From NCBI GenBank assembly GCA_964648215.1, contig CAZYMF010000102.1:1-16603 (forward strand): a DNA stretch of 16,603 nucleotides, in the 5' to 3' direction. The stretch comes from CAZYMF01 sp964648215. Its GTDB lineage: Bacteria; Desulfobacterota; Binatia; HRBIN30; JACQVA1. The translations under genes were made by a program, and so were the position numbers. Below are positions 1-6,693 of the stretch, piece by piece. The notes under the pieces were generated by a model. It was given only the letters and a program-made list of their open reading frames with translations, made no database searches and was not told the DNA's origin. How positions within the stretch are numbered: position 1 is the first letter of the stretch; the number at the start of each line of letters is the position of its first letter.

Positions 1-10
1 GCTTCGCCAT
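1..10 (-). CDS. possible start of a minus-strand gene (only three codons in the window)
   Basis: On the minus strand the first ten bases read ATG GCG AAG C (Met-Ala-Lys), and a purine-rich AAGGAAG motif lies about four bases upstream of the ATG. This is the geometry of a good ribosome binding site and start codon, and it would make the gene divergent from recQ. Nothing about the product can be said from three codons. The call rests on the start context alone and could be chance. Confidence 0.25.
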
Positions 11-98
11 GTCTCTTCCTTAGATGGTCCCGTTCGGGAGGTCCAACGCCACGTCCTAGGGATAGCGACTCGTTTCACAGTTTCGGCGACGCGTCGTG

Positions 99-139
99 CG
101 AGGGTTCCTGCTCCCGGGAGCCGGGAGAGGAGACCCTCG
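99..139. repeat. 18-pair hairpin in the recQ upstream region
   Basis: Bases 99-117 pair with 121-139 around a three-base loop (118-120). There are 18 Watson-Crick pairs, and the only interruptions are single unpaired G bases at 110 and 132. No T-run follows on either strand, so it does not look like an intrinsic terminator. It sits about 90 bases before the recQ start, in a probable 5' untranslated or promoter region. It may be a dispersed palindromic element or a leader structure; the sequence cannot separate these. Confidence 0.6.
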
Positions 140-228
140 AAGACAAGTCACGAAGCGGCCAGAGCCAGTACCTAGGCCGTTTCCGCGCCGGCGGTTCCCC
201 GTGCCGCCGGGGTTTGGTAGACGACCGG

Positions 229-2466
229 ATGCCCATCACCGCGGAAAGCGAGCTCGGCCGGATGAACGCACGCGACGCCCACGATCCCTGGCCCCTGTCG
301 CGCATCGTCGACACGGTGCGCCGCTACTGGGGCTTCGACACGCTGCGGCCGCTGCAGGAGGAGGCGATCCGGGCGGGTCTGGAGAGCCGCGACTCGCTGG
401 TGGTGATGCCCACCGGCGGTGGCAAGTCGCTCTGCTACCAGGTGCCGCCGGACCTGGCCGGGCGCACCGACGTGGTCGTCTCGCCGTTGATCGCCTTGAT
501 GAAGGACCAGGTCGACGGCTTGCGCGCCTGCGGCTACCCGGCGGCGGCGCTGCACAGCGGCCTCTCGCCCGACGAGCAGCGCGAGGCGGAGAAGCAGATC
601 CTCGCCGGCCGCTGCCGTCTGGTGTTCGTGGCGCCCGAGAGGCTGTTGACGCCGCGCTTTCTCTGGGTGATGGAGCAGGTCCACGTGCGCGCCTTCGCCA
701 TCGACGAGGCGCACTGCATCAGCCACTGGGGTCACGACTTCCGCCCCGAGTACCGCGAGCTGGCGGCGTTGAAGGAGCGTTTCCCGCAGGCCAGCGTCCA
801 CGCGTACACGGCCACCGCCACCGAGCGCGTGCGCGCCGACATCGTGGCGCAGCTCCGGCTGCGCGACCCGGCGGTGTTGGTCGGGATCTTCGACCGTCCC
901 AACCTGGTCTACCGCATCGTGCCCCGCGTCGACGCGCGGTCGCAGGTGTTGCAGGTGCTCGGCCGCCACGCGCGGCAAGCGGCGATCGTCTACTGCCTGA
1001 GCCGGCGCGACACCGAGGAGATGGCCGAGGCGCTGCAAGGACGCGGGCTGCGGGCGGCGGCGTATCACGCGGGCATGGAGACGCAGGTCCGACGGCGAAC
1101 GCAGGACGCCTTCGCCGAAGAGAAGCTCGACGTGGTGGCGGCGACGGTGGCCTTCGGCATGGGCATCGACCGTAGCGACGTGCGCTGCGTGATTCACGCG
1201 ACGATGCCGAAGTCGATCGAGCACTACCAGCAGGAGACCGGCCGCGCCGGCCGCGACGGGTTGGAGGCCGAGTGCGTCCTCTTCTACTCGGCCGCCGACG
1301 TGATTCGCTGGGAGTCGTTGATCGAGAAGAGCGCCGCCGAGGCCCGGGCTCCGGCCGAGGTGATCGCCGCCGCGAAGGCGCTGCTGGCCGAGATGCGCCG
1401 CTTCGCCACCGGCTTGAAGTGCCGCCACCGGGCGCTGTCGGAGTACTTCGGGCAGGGGTACGAGCGGGCCGAGTGCGGTGCTTGCGACGTCTGCCTCGAC
1501 GAGGTCGAAGGCGTCAGCGATGCCACGGTGACGGCACAGAAGATTCTCTCGTGCGTCGCTCGTGCCGGCGAGCGCTTCGGCGCCGCGCACATCGTCGACG
1601 TGTTGCTCGGCGCGGACACCGAGCGGGTGCGGCGCTGGCAACACCAGCAGCTGAGCACCTACGGTCTGCTCAAGGAGGTCGGGCGCAAGCCGCTGACCAG
1701 CATGATCTACCAGCTCATCGACGCCGGGCTACTCGAGCGCTCGGGCGATGACCGTCCGATCCTGCGCCTCAACCAGGCCTCGTGGCAGGTGCTGCGCGGC
1801 CAGCAATCGGTGCGGCTGGTGCAGCCGAAGGCCGGTGGGGTCAGCAAGACACGCTTCGACGCGATGTCGTGGGAAGGGGTCGATGGCGGCCTCTTCGAGA
1901 GCCTGCGCGGCCTGCGTCGCGAGATCGCCGACGAGCGCGGCGTGCCGCCCTACGTCGTCTTCGGCGACGCCACGCTGCGCGACATGGCGCGGCTGCGGCC
2001 GGGATCGCCCCCGGCGCTGCGCCAGGTGCGCGGCGTCGGCGACAAGAAGCTCGCCGATCTCGGGCCCCGCTTTCTGCAGCACGTGGCGGCGTACTGCGCC
2101 GAGCATGACCTGGAGCTGGATGCAGCGCCGGGATCGTCGTCGCCGATCCGACCGAGAAACGCTCGCGGAGATGCGAAGCGGATGGCTCTCGAGATGTTCG
2201 CCAAGGGCCGGAGCGTCGAAGACGTGATGGCGGCGACCGACCGGGCGCGGAGCACGACCATGGAGTATCTGGCGACGTTCGTCGAGAGCGAGTGCCCCGA
2301 TCGGCTCGATCCGTGGGTCGATGCCGAGACCTATCGCTCGGTTGCCGAGGCTGCCCGCCGGGCAGGCGGGGAGCGTCTGACGCCGATCTTCCATGCGCTC
2401 GACGGCAAGGTGCCGTACGAGGTCATTCGCCTGGTGACGACCCACCTCCGGGTGCGAGGAGCCTGA
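229..2466 (+). CDS. recQ: ATP-dependent DNA helicase RecQ with C-terminal HTH extension
   Basis: 3'-5' superfamily 2 DNA helicase acting in recombination and stalled-fork repair. Counting from the ATG at 229 (745 aa): Walker A TGGGKS at 62-67, DEAH box at 159-162 followed by the RecQ aromatic loop (HCISHWGHDFRPEY), and motif VI QETGRAGRDG near 335-344. The zinc-binding cysteines are at about 398, 416, 419 and 422, with the winged-helix RQC region at about 430-530 and an HRDC domain at about 550-625. Residues about 645-742 form an extra helical domain resembling the HTH_40 domain found on some RecQ proteins, which makes it longer than the roughly 610-aa E. coli enzyme. The start is uncertain: TTG at 214 and ATG at 262 are in frame, and none has a clear ribosome binding site. 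It is convergent with the esterase downstream and separated from it by a large inverted repeat. Confidence 0.97.
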   Translation: MPITAESELGRMNARDAHDPWPLSRIVDTVRRYWGFDTLRPLQEEAIRAGLESRDSLVVMPTGGGKSLCYQVPPDLAGRTDVVVSPLIALMKDQVDGLRACGYPAAALHSGLSPDEQREAEKQILAGRCRLVFVAPERLLTPRFLWVMEQVHVRAFAIDEAHCISHWGHDFRPEYRELAALKERFPQASVHAYTATATERVRADIVAQLRLRDPAVLVGIFDRPNLVYRIVPRVDARSQVLQVLGRHARQAAIVYCLSRRDTEEMAEALQGRGLRAAAYHAGMETQVRRRTQDAFAEEKLDVVAATVAFGMGIDRSDVRCVIHATMPKSIEHYQQETGRAGRDGLEAECVLFYSAADVIRWESLIEKSAAEARAPAEVIAAAKALLAEMRRFATGLKCRHRALSEYFGQGYERAECGACDVCLDEVEGVSDATVTAQKILSCVARAGERFGAAHIVDVLLGADTERVRRWQHQQLSTYGLLKEVGRKPLTSMIYQLIDAGLLERSGDDRPILRLNQASWQVLRGQQSVRLVQPKAGGVSKTRFDAMSWEGVDGGLFESLRGLRREIADERGVPPYVVFGDATLRDMARLRPGSPPALRQVRGVGDKKLADLGPRFLQHVAAYCAEHDLELDAAPGSSSPIRPRNARGDAKRMALEMFAKGRSVEDVMAATDRARSTTMEYLATFVESECPDRLDPWVDAETYRSVAEAARRAGGERLTPIFHALDGKVPYEVIRLVTTHLRVRGA

Positions 2467-2496
2467 AGAGCCGGGGCGTTCTCGCACCTCGACCGC

Positions 2497-2573
2497 GCAC
2501 CGGACGGGGCCCGGTGCCACCAGATCAATATCGAGGCTGCTGTCGGTCAGTGGCACCGGGCTCTGTCCGGTGC
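2497..2573. repeat. 24-bp inverted repeat (22/24 match) between convergent genes
   Basis: The arm at 2497-2520 (beginning GCACCGGAC, ending GGTGCCAC) is the reverse complement of 2550-2573 with two mismatches; the spacer is 29 bases (2521-2549). Each arm also contains its own smaller dyad (CACCGG/CCGGTG). It lies in the 124-base gap between the 3' ends of recQ (+) and the esterase (-), the usual place for REP-like palindromes, and could end transcription from both sides. There is no T-tract, so a Rho-independent role is only inferred. Translation of such elements gives spurious peptides. Confidence 0.8.
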
Positions 2574-2590
2574 TCCAGCGGGGAATCGGC

Positions 2591-3523
2591 TCACCGGGCG
2601 AACGCCGCGCGCAGAGCTTTCCCCGCCTCGCCCACGGCCGTCTTCGCCTGGTCGAGCAGGGCGCTCATGCCGAAGAAGCCGTGGATCATGCCGTTGTAGC
2701 GCGTGTGCTTCACCGGCACGCCCGCCTCCTTCAGCCGCGCGGCATAGGCTTCGCCTTCGTCCCGCAGCGGGTCGAACTCGGCGGTGATCACCAGCGCCGG
2801 CGGCAGACCACGCAGGCTCTCCGCCCGCAGCGGGGCGGCATAGGGGTTGCGCCGGTCGGCGTCGTTCCGCGTGTAGTGGTTCCAGAACCACAGCATCGAG
2901 TCCTTGGTCAGAAAGTAGCCGTCGGCGTTGTCGCGGTGCGACGCGGTATCGCAGGCGGAGTCGGTGACCGGGTAGACCAGCAGCTGGTGGACGAGGGCGG
3001 GTCCGCCGCGATCGCGCGCCATCAGCGCGACCACGGCCGTGAGATTGCCGCCGGCGCTGTCGCCGCCGATGGCGATGCGGGCCGGGTCGACGTCCATGTC
3101 GTGTGCGTTTGTCGCCACCCACTGCAACGCCGCGTAGGCGTCCTCCGCCGCCGCGGGAAACTTGTGCTCGGGGGCCAGCCGGTAGTCGACCGATACCACC
3201 GCGCAGCCGGCGGCGTTGGCGAGCGTGCGACACACGCCGTCGTGAGACTCGATGCTGCCGAGAACCCAGCCGCCGCCGTGGTAGTACACGAGGGCGGGAA
3301 AGGGGGCGTTGCCGGCGGGTGTGTAGAGGCGGACCGGGATCGCTCCCTGCGGCCCGGGGATGCGGCGGTCCTCGACCCGGGCGACCGCCGCCGGTTCGCC
3401 CTGCAGCGCGGCCATCTCGGCCAGCGCGGCGCGCGCATCGGGCACTGACATGGTGTGCAGGGGCGGCGCGCCCATGGCGTTGACCTGGTCGAGCAGTGTC
3501 TGGACTTGCGGGTCGAGTGGCAT
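2591..3523 (-). CDS. alpha/beta-hydrolase esterase, hormone-sensitive lipase (HSL, family IV) type
   Basis: Carboxylesterase that hydrolyses short or medium acyl esters by a Ser-His-Asp triad; the natural substrate is unknown. Visible motifs in the 310-aa product: oxyanion-hole HGGG at 82-85, VDYRLAPEH at 112-120 (an HSL hallmark), nucleophile elbow GDSAGG at 154-159 with Ser156, Asp251 in EFDPLRDE, and His281 in MIHGFF. Length and motif order are normal and no signal peptide is seen, so it is probably cytoplasmic. The ATG at 3523 was chosen because GGAGGGG lies a few bases upstream. An in-frame start at 3574 would add 17 residues that fit no family pattern. It appears monocistronic: recQ converges on its 3' end and only an acyl-CoA dehydrogenase scrap lies behind it. 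Confidence 0.93.
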   Translation of the reverse strand: MPLDPQVQTLLDQVNAMGAPPLHTMSVPDARAALAEMAALQGEPAAVARVEDRRIPGPQGAIPVRLYTPAGNAPFPALVYYHGGGWVLGSIESHDGVCRTLANAAGCAVVSVDYRLAPEHKFPAAAEDAYAALQWVATNAHDMDVDPARIAIGGDSAGGNLTAVVALMARDRGGPALVHQLLVYPVTDSACDTASHRDNADGYFLTKDSMLWFWNHYTRNDADRRNPYAAPLRAESLRGLPPALVITAEFDPLRDEGEAYAARLKEAGVPVKHTRYNGMIHGFFGMSALLDQAKTAVGEAGKALRAAFAR

Positions 3524-3696
3524 GTTCCCCTCCGGTTGCCCATTGGAATTGCGCAAAAGACCGCCCCAACTCAAGCCCCGGGCCGCGCGCCGGCGTCAGA
3601 CCTCGCAATTTTCCGGATTAGAGTGCCGACGTTCGTTCCGCATTCGCCGCAATCGAACCGGCTCGCCCTCGGGCGCGGTGGCGTGGAGCGTTCCTG

Positions 3697-3945
3697 GTGC
3701 CGTCCGGCGCGCTCGTTGGCGACGCCGCCGGCCATCGCGTCACCGATGCCGCACAGCACCTGCACGGCGGCATCGGCCTCGACGTCGACTACCCGGTGCA
3801 TCGCTACGTCCTGTGGTCGAAGCAGATCGAGCTGTCGCTGGGTTCGGCGACGCGCCAGCTGCTCAAGCTCGGCGCCGCCCTGGCGGCCACGCAGGGGGAG
3901 GTGCGATGTTTCACTTGCCCCCGAGCGCAAATGGCGTCATTGTAA
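3697..3945 (+). pseudogene. C-terminal remnant of an acyl-CoA dehydrogenase
   Basis: From about 3718 to 3897 the frame reads as the last helix region of an acyl-CoA dehydrogenase: GHRVTDAAQHLHGGIGLD, then DYPVHRYVLWSKQIELSLG and a closing LGAALAA. The QHLHGGIG motif and the HRY...K...LG pattern are typical of the family's C-terminus. An intact enzyme has about 370-400 residues, and only about 60 are present. The frame is closed by a TAG at 3619 and I find no further homology upstream in any frame, so the N-terminal and central domains are gone. The remnant runs through to TAA at 3943-3945. Just after the homology, GGGGGAGG at 3895-3902 precedes an ATG at 3906 that opens a 15-codon frame, possibly the stump of a formerly coupled next gene. 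Confidence 0.75.
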
Positions 3946-4047
3946 GGCGTTAATATGTATCCCACGGTCCGCCAGTGCTGAGGTTCCGACGACTTGGGGC
4001 TACTCTGCCTGAAGCCGCGGGTCACATGCCGTTGCTTGGGGGGAGAA

Positions 4048-4920
4048 ATGGCCATTGACGCATCGCAACCCATTGCCCGTCCGGTCGCGGAGCTGCCGGC
4101 CATACGCTCCTGGCCTGGGATCGCCTGGCGTGTGTTCAAGGACGTGGTCAAGCGGCCCTTCTACACCGCCTACGAGTACCGCCTGAGCCAGGAGGCGGCG
4201 GCTTGGCGCAAGCCGCACCACATCGGCGTCATCATGGACGGCAACCGCCGTTTTGCCCGCCAGTACGGCTTCACCGACCTCAGCCAGGGCCACGAGCACG
4301 GCGCGCGGCATCTCTACAACGTGCTCAAGTGGGCGCGCGACTTCGACATCCGGGTGATGACCGTGTGGGCGCTGTCGCTCGACAACTTCGGGCGCGACGA
4401 GGCCGAGCTGAACCGCCTGCTCGACCTGTTCGAGGAGAAGTTCCGCGAGATCGTCAGCCACGAGGAGATCCACCGCTACCACGTCAAGGTACGCTACATC
4501 GGCAGCATCGAGCGCCTGCCGGCGCGGCTGCAGGAAGCCATCGACGCCGCCCAGAACGCCACCGCCCACTACGAGGACTTCGTCCTCAACGTGGCCATCG
4601 CCTACGGCGGGCGCGAGGAGATCACCGACGCGTTCCGCCGCTATCTGGAAGACGAGGCCAAGGCCGGACGCAGCCTTCAGGAGGTTGCGGCTGAATTGAA
4701 GCCGACCGCCATCGATCGTTACCTCTACACCTCCGGTCTGCCCGAGCCCGAGCTGATCATCCGCACCAGCGGCGAGGTCCGCATCGGCGGCTTCCTGCTG
4801 TGGCAGAGCGTGTACTCCGAGTTCTACTTCTGCGACACCTACTGGCCAGCGTTCCGCAAGATCGATTTTCTCCGCGCCTTGCGCAGCTTTGATCAGCGCA
4901 AACGGCGCTTCGGGAAGTGA
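4048..4920 (+). CDS. uppS: cis-prenyltransferase (UppS family; (2Z)-prenyl diphosphate synthase)
   Basis: Condenses isopentenyl diphosphate in cis onto an allylic primer to make a Z-polyprenyl diphosphate, normally the lipid carrier for peptidoglycan. The 290-aa product has HIGVIMDGNRRFA at 58-70, where Asp64 is the Mg/diphosphate-binding catalytic residue, and a C-terminal LYTSGLPEPELIIRTSGE block at 226-243 followed by FLLWQSVYSEFYF. About 55 residues precede the catalytic motif, more than in E. coli UppS. GNRRFA and SLDNFGRDE replace the more common GNGRWA and S.ENW.R. The C-terminal half resembles, from memory, the mycobacterial short-chain Z-FPP synthase group (Rv1086). The start is fixed by GGGGGGAGAA just before the ATG. 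A TAATAT at 3951-3956 could be a -10 box. None of the usual uppS neighbours (frr, cdsA, dxr) is nearby, so product chain length and a housekeeping role are unproven. Confidence 0.93.
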   Translation: MAIDASQPIARPVAELPAIRSWPGIAWRVFKDVVKRPFYTAYEYRLSQEAAAWRKPHHIGVIMDGNRRFARQYGFTDLSQGHEHGARHLYNVLKWARDFDIRVMTVWALSLDNFGRDEAELNRLLDLFEEKFREIVSHEEIHRYHVKVRYIGSIERLPARLQEAIDAAQNATAHYEDFVLNVAIAYGGREEITDAFRRYLEDEAKAGRSLQEVAAELKPTAIDRYLYTSGLPEPELIIRTSGEVRIGGFLLWQSVYSEFYFCDTYWPAFRKIDFLRALRSFDQRKRRFGK

Positions 4921-5006
4921 ATCCGAGTCGCGGCGCGCGGCCGGCGGTAAACGATTCGTGCTCGCTCGCAGTTCGCTGAACCGTCGCAAGCAGCCGAGGA
5001 AGGGTC

Positions 5007-5038
5007 CCCTCTCCTTCGAGAAGAGGGCCAGGGTGAGG
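5007..5038. repeat. REP-like palindrome of the PHPGPL type
   Basis: CCCTCT (5007-5012) pairs with AGAGGG (5022-5027), followed by the tail CCAGGGTGAGG. Read on the minus strand this is CCTCACCCTGGCCCTCT plus its complement, the widespread repeat whose translation gives PHPGPL(P/L)EGEG. Its function is unknown; it is found mainly in intergenic regions of high-GC bacteria. Confidence 0.7.
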
Positions 5039-5078
5039 TGAGCGCCCTTCTCCGCTTTTCTCCTTGTCCCTTTGCGTC

Positions 5079-5103
5079 ATCCCGGCAATCTTCGGGCCGG
5101 GAT
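5079..5103. repeat. REP-like palindrome of the ATCCCGGC type
   Basis: ATCCCGGC (5079-5086) and GCCGGGAT (5096-5103) are perfect complements around a nine-base loop, preceded by GTC and followed by CCATCC. This matches the common dispersed element with consensus TCATCCCGGC...GCCGGGATCCA, often mistranslated as DPG..AGMT. Confidence 0.75.
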
Positions 5104-5173
5104 CCATCCGGATGAACGGCCGCGACCGTGCTCTCACGCAATGGGGCGCTAGTCTTCTCGTGTCGTCTCCTGC

Positions 5174-5231
5174 GGGGCTTTGCCCCTGCGCCCCGCCGAG
5201 GGGGAAGCCGAAGGGCGCGGTTTCCCCCTCG
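5174..5231. repeat. pair of adjacent hairpins (GGGGC-TTT-GCCCC, then a 13-bp stem)
   Basis: GGGGC at 5174-5178 pairs with GCCCC at 5182-5186 across TTT. Immediately after, 5197-5209 pairs with 5219-5231 (CGAGGGGGAAGCC against GGTTTCCCCCTCG, one G-T mismatch that can still wobble-pair) with a nine-base loop. Two stacked stems of different sequence resemble composite REP elements. Confidence 0.65.
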
Positions 5232-5281
5232 GACTCCCTCTTCGCGCCCGCTGCGCGTGCCATGGGCCGCTGCCTTCCGAG

Positions 5282-5337
5282 TCGGCCTTGCGCCGAGGTC
5301 TGTGCCAGCGGCACCGGGCGTTCCCGCCAATGGCGGG
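5282..5337. repeat. two short hairpins (TCGGC/GCCGA and CCCGCC-AAT-GGCGGG)
   Basis: TCGGC at 5282-5286 pairs with GCCGA at 5292-5296, and CCCGCC at 5323-5328 pairs with GGCGGG at 5332-5337 around AAT. The first stem is only five pairs and could be chance in GC-rich DNA; the second is more convincing. Confidence 0.45.
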
Positions 5338-5406
5338 CTCGTGGACGCACGCGGCGGCCTCTGAGCTATGCAGGTTGGGAGCCGCGTGCTCGTTCGAGAA
5401 GAGCAC

Positions 5407-5430
5407 CGGCCGCTTCGCGGCCGCTTCTTT
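5407..5430 (+). terminator. terminator-like hairpin with T-rich tail
   Basis: CGGCCGC (5407-5413) and GCGGCCG (5417-5423) form a perfect seven-pair stem around TTC, followed by CTTCTTTC. This is the only hairpin in the region with a pyrimidine/T-rich 3' tail on the plus strand. It is nearly 490 bases beyond the cis-prenyltransferase stop, so it could end read-through from that gene, but it may simply be another dispersed palindrome. Confidence 0.4.
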
Positions 5431-5449
5431 CAATTGTCGTTGCCTGGAG

Positions 5450-5491
5450 GGCACCGCTTTGTCGGTGCCGGGGGGCAGGGGCGACAGCCCC
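5450..5491. repeat. two adjacent hairpins (GGCACCG/CGGTGCC and GGGGC-GACA-GCCCC)
   Basis: GGCACCG at 5450-5456 pairs with CGGTGCC at 5463-5469 around CTTTGT; GGGGC at 5478-5482 pairs with GCCCC at 5487-5491 around GACA. The GGCACCG stem shares its core with the large inverted repeat at 2497-2573, hinting at a related element family. Confidence 0.6.
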
Positions 5492-5543
5492 GCAACCGGC
5501 GTCGCGGAATCACACGCAACGATTGCGAGTGCTTCCGCGAGAT

Positions 5544-6680
5544 CTACACCACAGCCTCCGCCCGCAGCCGGGCGATCTCGGCGTCGCTGATCCCCAGCTC
5601 CCGCAGCACCTCATCGGTGTGCTCCCCGAACACCGGCGGCGGCGTGCGCAGCGACGGCGGCGTTGCCGACAGCTTGATCGGAGTTCCCGGCATCACCATC
5701 CTGCCGGCCGCCGTTTCCATCTCGACCACCATGCCGCGATGGCGGAGCTGCGGATCGGCCAGCACCTCGTCGAGCGTGGCCACCGGTCCGAAGCAGATGT
5801 CCTCGTCGCCCAGCTCCCGCAGCCACTCGGCCATCGTCTTGTCGCGAAACCCGGCGCGCAGGACGCGGAACATCTCCTCGCGCCGCTCGCCCTCGGCCCA
5901 CTGGTCGGCGATGAAGTCCTCGCGGCCGAAGTGGCGGCACAGCGTCGCCCAGAAGTGCGGCTCGAAGGCGCCGACGGTGACGTGGCGGCCGTCGCGGGTC
6001 TCGTAGACCGCGTAGCACGGGTAACGCCCGGTGAGCTGCTCGCGGCCGCGCAGCGGCATCTGCCCCGAGAGCTGGTACATCAGCAGGTGGTAGACGTTCC
6101 AGGCGAAGGCGCCGTCGAGCATGGCGATGTCGACGTACTGGCCACGCCCGCTCTGCTGCCGCGCGATCACCGCGCCGAGAATGCCGACCGTGGCCATCAG
6201 CGAGCCGGCGCCGATGTCGGCGATCTGCACGCCCGGGATCACCGGCGGACCGCCGGCCTCGCCGACGTAGTTCAGCACGCCGGCGTAGCCGAGGTAGTTG
6301 ACGTCGTGGCCGACCTTGTCGCGGTAGGGGCCGTCCTGGCCGTAGCCGGAGATCGAGCAGTAGATCAGCCCCGGGTTCTTTGCCGACAGCGTCTCGTAGT
6401 CGATGCCCAGACGCTTGGCGACGCCCGGCCGGGACCCTTCGAGGACGATGTCGGTGTCTGATGCCAAGCGCTGAAAGATCTCGCGGCCCCGCTCGCTCTT
6501 CAGGTTGAGCGTCATGCTGCGCTTGTTGCGCGCCAGGAACGGAATGCCGGTGGCGAAGGGATCCTTCGGCGCCGCGATCATCAGCACGTCCATGCCGAGG
6601 TCGGCGAGCATGGTCGAGCAGAACGGACCCGGAAGCTGGCGCGAGAGGTCGAGCAGCTTCAGGTTTGCCAGGGGCGTCAT
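5544..6680 (-). CDS. CaiB/BaiF (family III) CoA-transferase fold protein, alpha-methylacyl-CoA racemase-like
   Basis: Probably epimerises 2-methylacyl-CoA esters at C2, which lets (2R)-branched or sterol-side-chain acyl-CoAs enter beta-oxidation; a CoA transfer role is the alternative. In the 378-aa product GHDVNYL at 124-130 carries His125, VQIADIGAGS at 151-160 carries Asp155, and Glu240 lies in GAFEPHFW. These sit at almost the same positions as His126, Asp156 and Glu241 of the M. tuberculosis racemase MCR. The N-terminal DLSRQLPGPFCSTMLADLG and the RNKRSMTLNLK block are typical of the family, and the length is normal. The ATG at 6680 lies 13 bases after the stop of the upstream LipM-like esterase, so the two are very likely cotranscribed; the ribosome binding site is weak, consistent with coupling. 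The palindrome island lies behind its stop. Confidence 0.9.
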   Translation of the reverse strand: MTPLANLKLLDLSRQLPGPFCSTMLADLGMDVLMIAAPKDPFATGIPFLARNKRSMTLNLKSERGREIFQRLASDTDIVLEGSRPGVAKRLGIDYETLSAKNPGLIYCSISGYGQDGPYRDKVGHDVNYLGYAGVLNYVGEAGGPPVIPGVQIADIGAGSLMATVGILGAVIARQQSGRGQYVDIAMLDGAFAWNVYHLLMYQLSGQMPLRGREQLTGRYPCYAVYETRDGRHVTVGAFEPHFWATLCRHFGREDFIADQWAEGERREEMFRVLRAGFRDKTMAEWLRELGDEDICFGPVATLDEVLADPQLRHRGMVVEMETAAGRMVMPGTPIKLSATPPSLRTPPPVFGEHTDEVLRELGISDAEIARLRAEAVV

Positions 6681-6693
6681 CCCGCGCTCGTCG

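Larger units (their letters stand above)
4921..5543. other. gene-free, palindrome-rich region between convergent genes
   Basis: These 623 bases contain no reading frame with recognisable coding content. They lie between the 3' ends of the cis-prenyltransferase (+) and the CoA-transferase-fold gene (-). I count at least nine short hairpins, listed separately, of several unrelated types. Frames crossing the region translate to peptides such as PHPGPLLEGEG that are well-known artefacts of REP-like repeats. Confidence 0.8.

Noticed and set aside
20..60. Possible tRNA-like arm (CCCGTTCGGGAGG)
   Set aside because: Only a tiny TCCC-GTTC-GGGA stem is present; no acceptor stem, anticodon arm or CCA end could be fitted on either strand.
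172..1644. Long minus-strand open frame (490 codons) opposite recQ
   Set aside because: It is antisense to a helicase with all motifs intact; the translation is His/Arg/Val-rich with no family motif, as expected for the complement of high-GC codons.
1729..2556. Minus-strand frame of 275 codons starting inside the 2497-2573 inverted repeat
   Set aside because: Its start comes from the palindrome spacer and arm and the rest is antisense to the recQ RQC/HRDC/HTH region; no ribosome binding site or recognisable domain.
4757..5350. Minus-strand frames containing PHPGPLLEGEG and DPGPKIAGMT peptides
   Set aside because: These peptides are translations of REP-like palindromes at 5007-5038 and 5079-5103, a known source of false genes.
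5064..6461. Plus-strand frame of 465 codons through the palindrome island and the CoA-transferase-fold gene
   Set aside because: Composition is typical of GC-rich antisense; the opposite strand holds a complete racemase-like protein with conserved catalytic residues.
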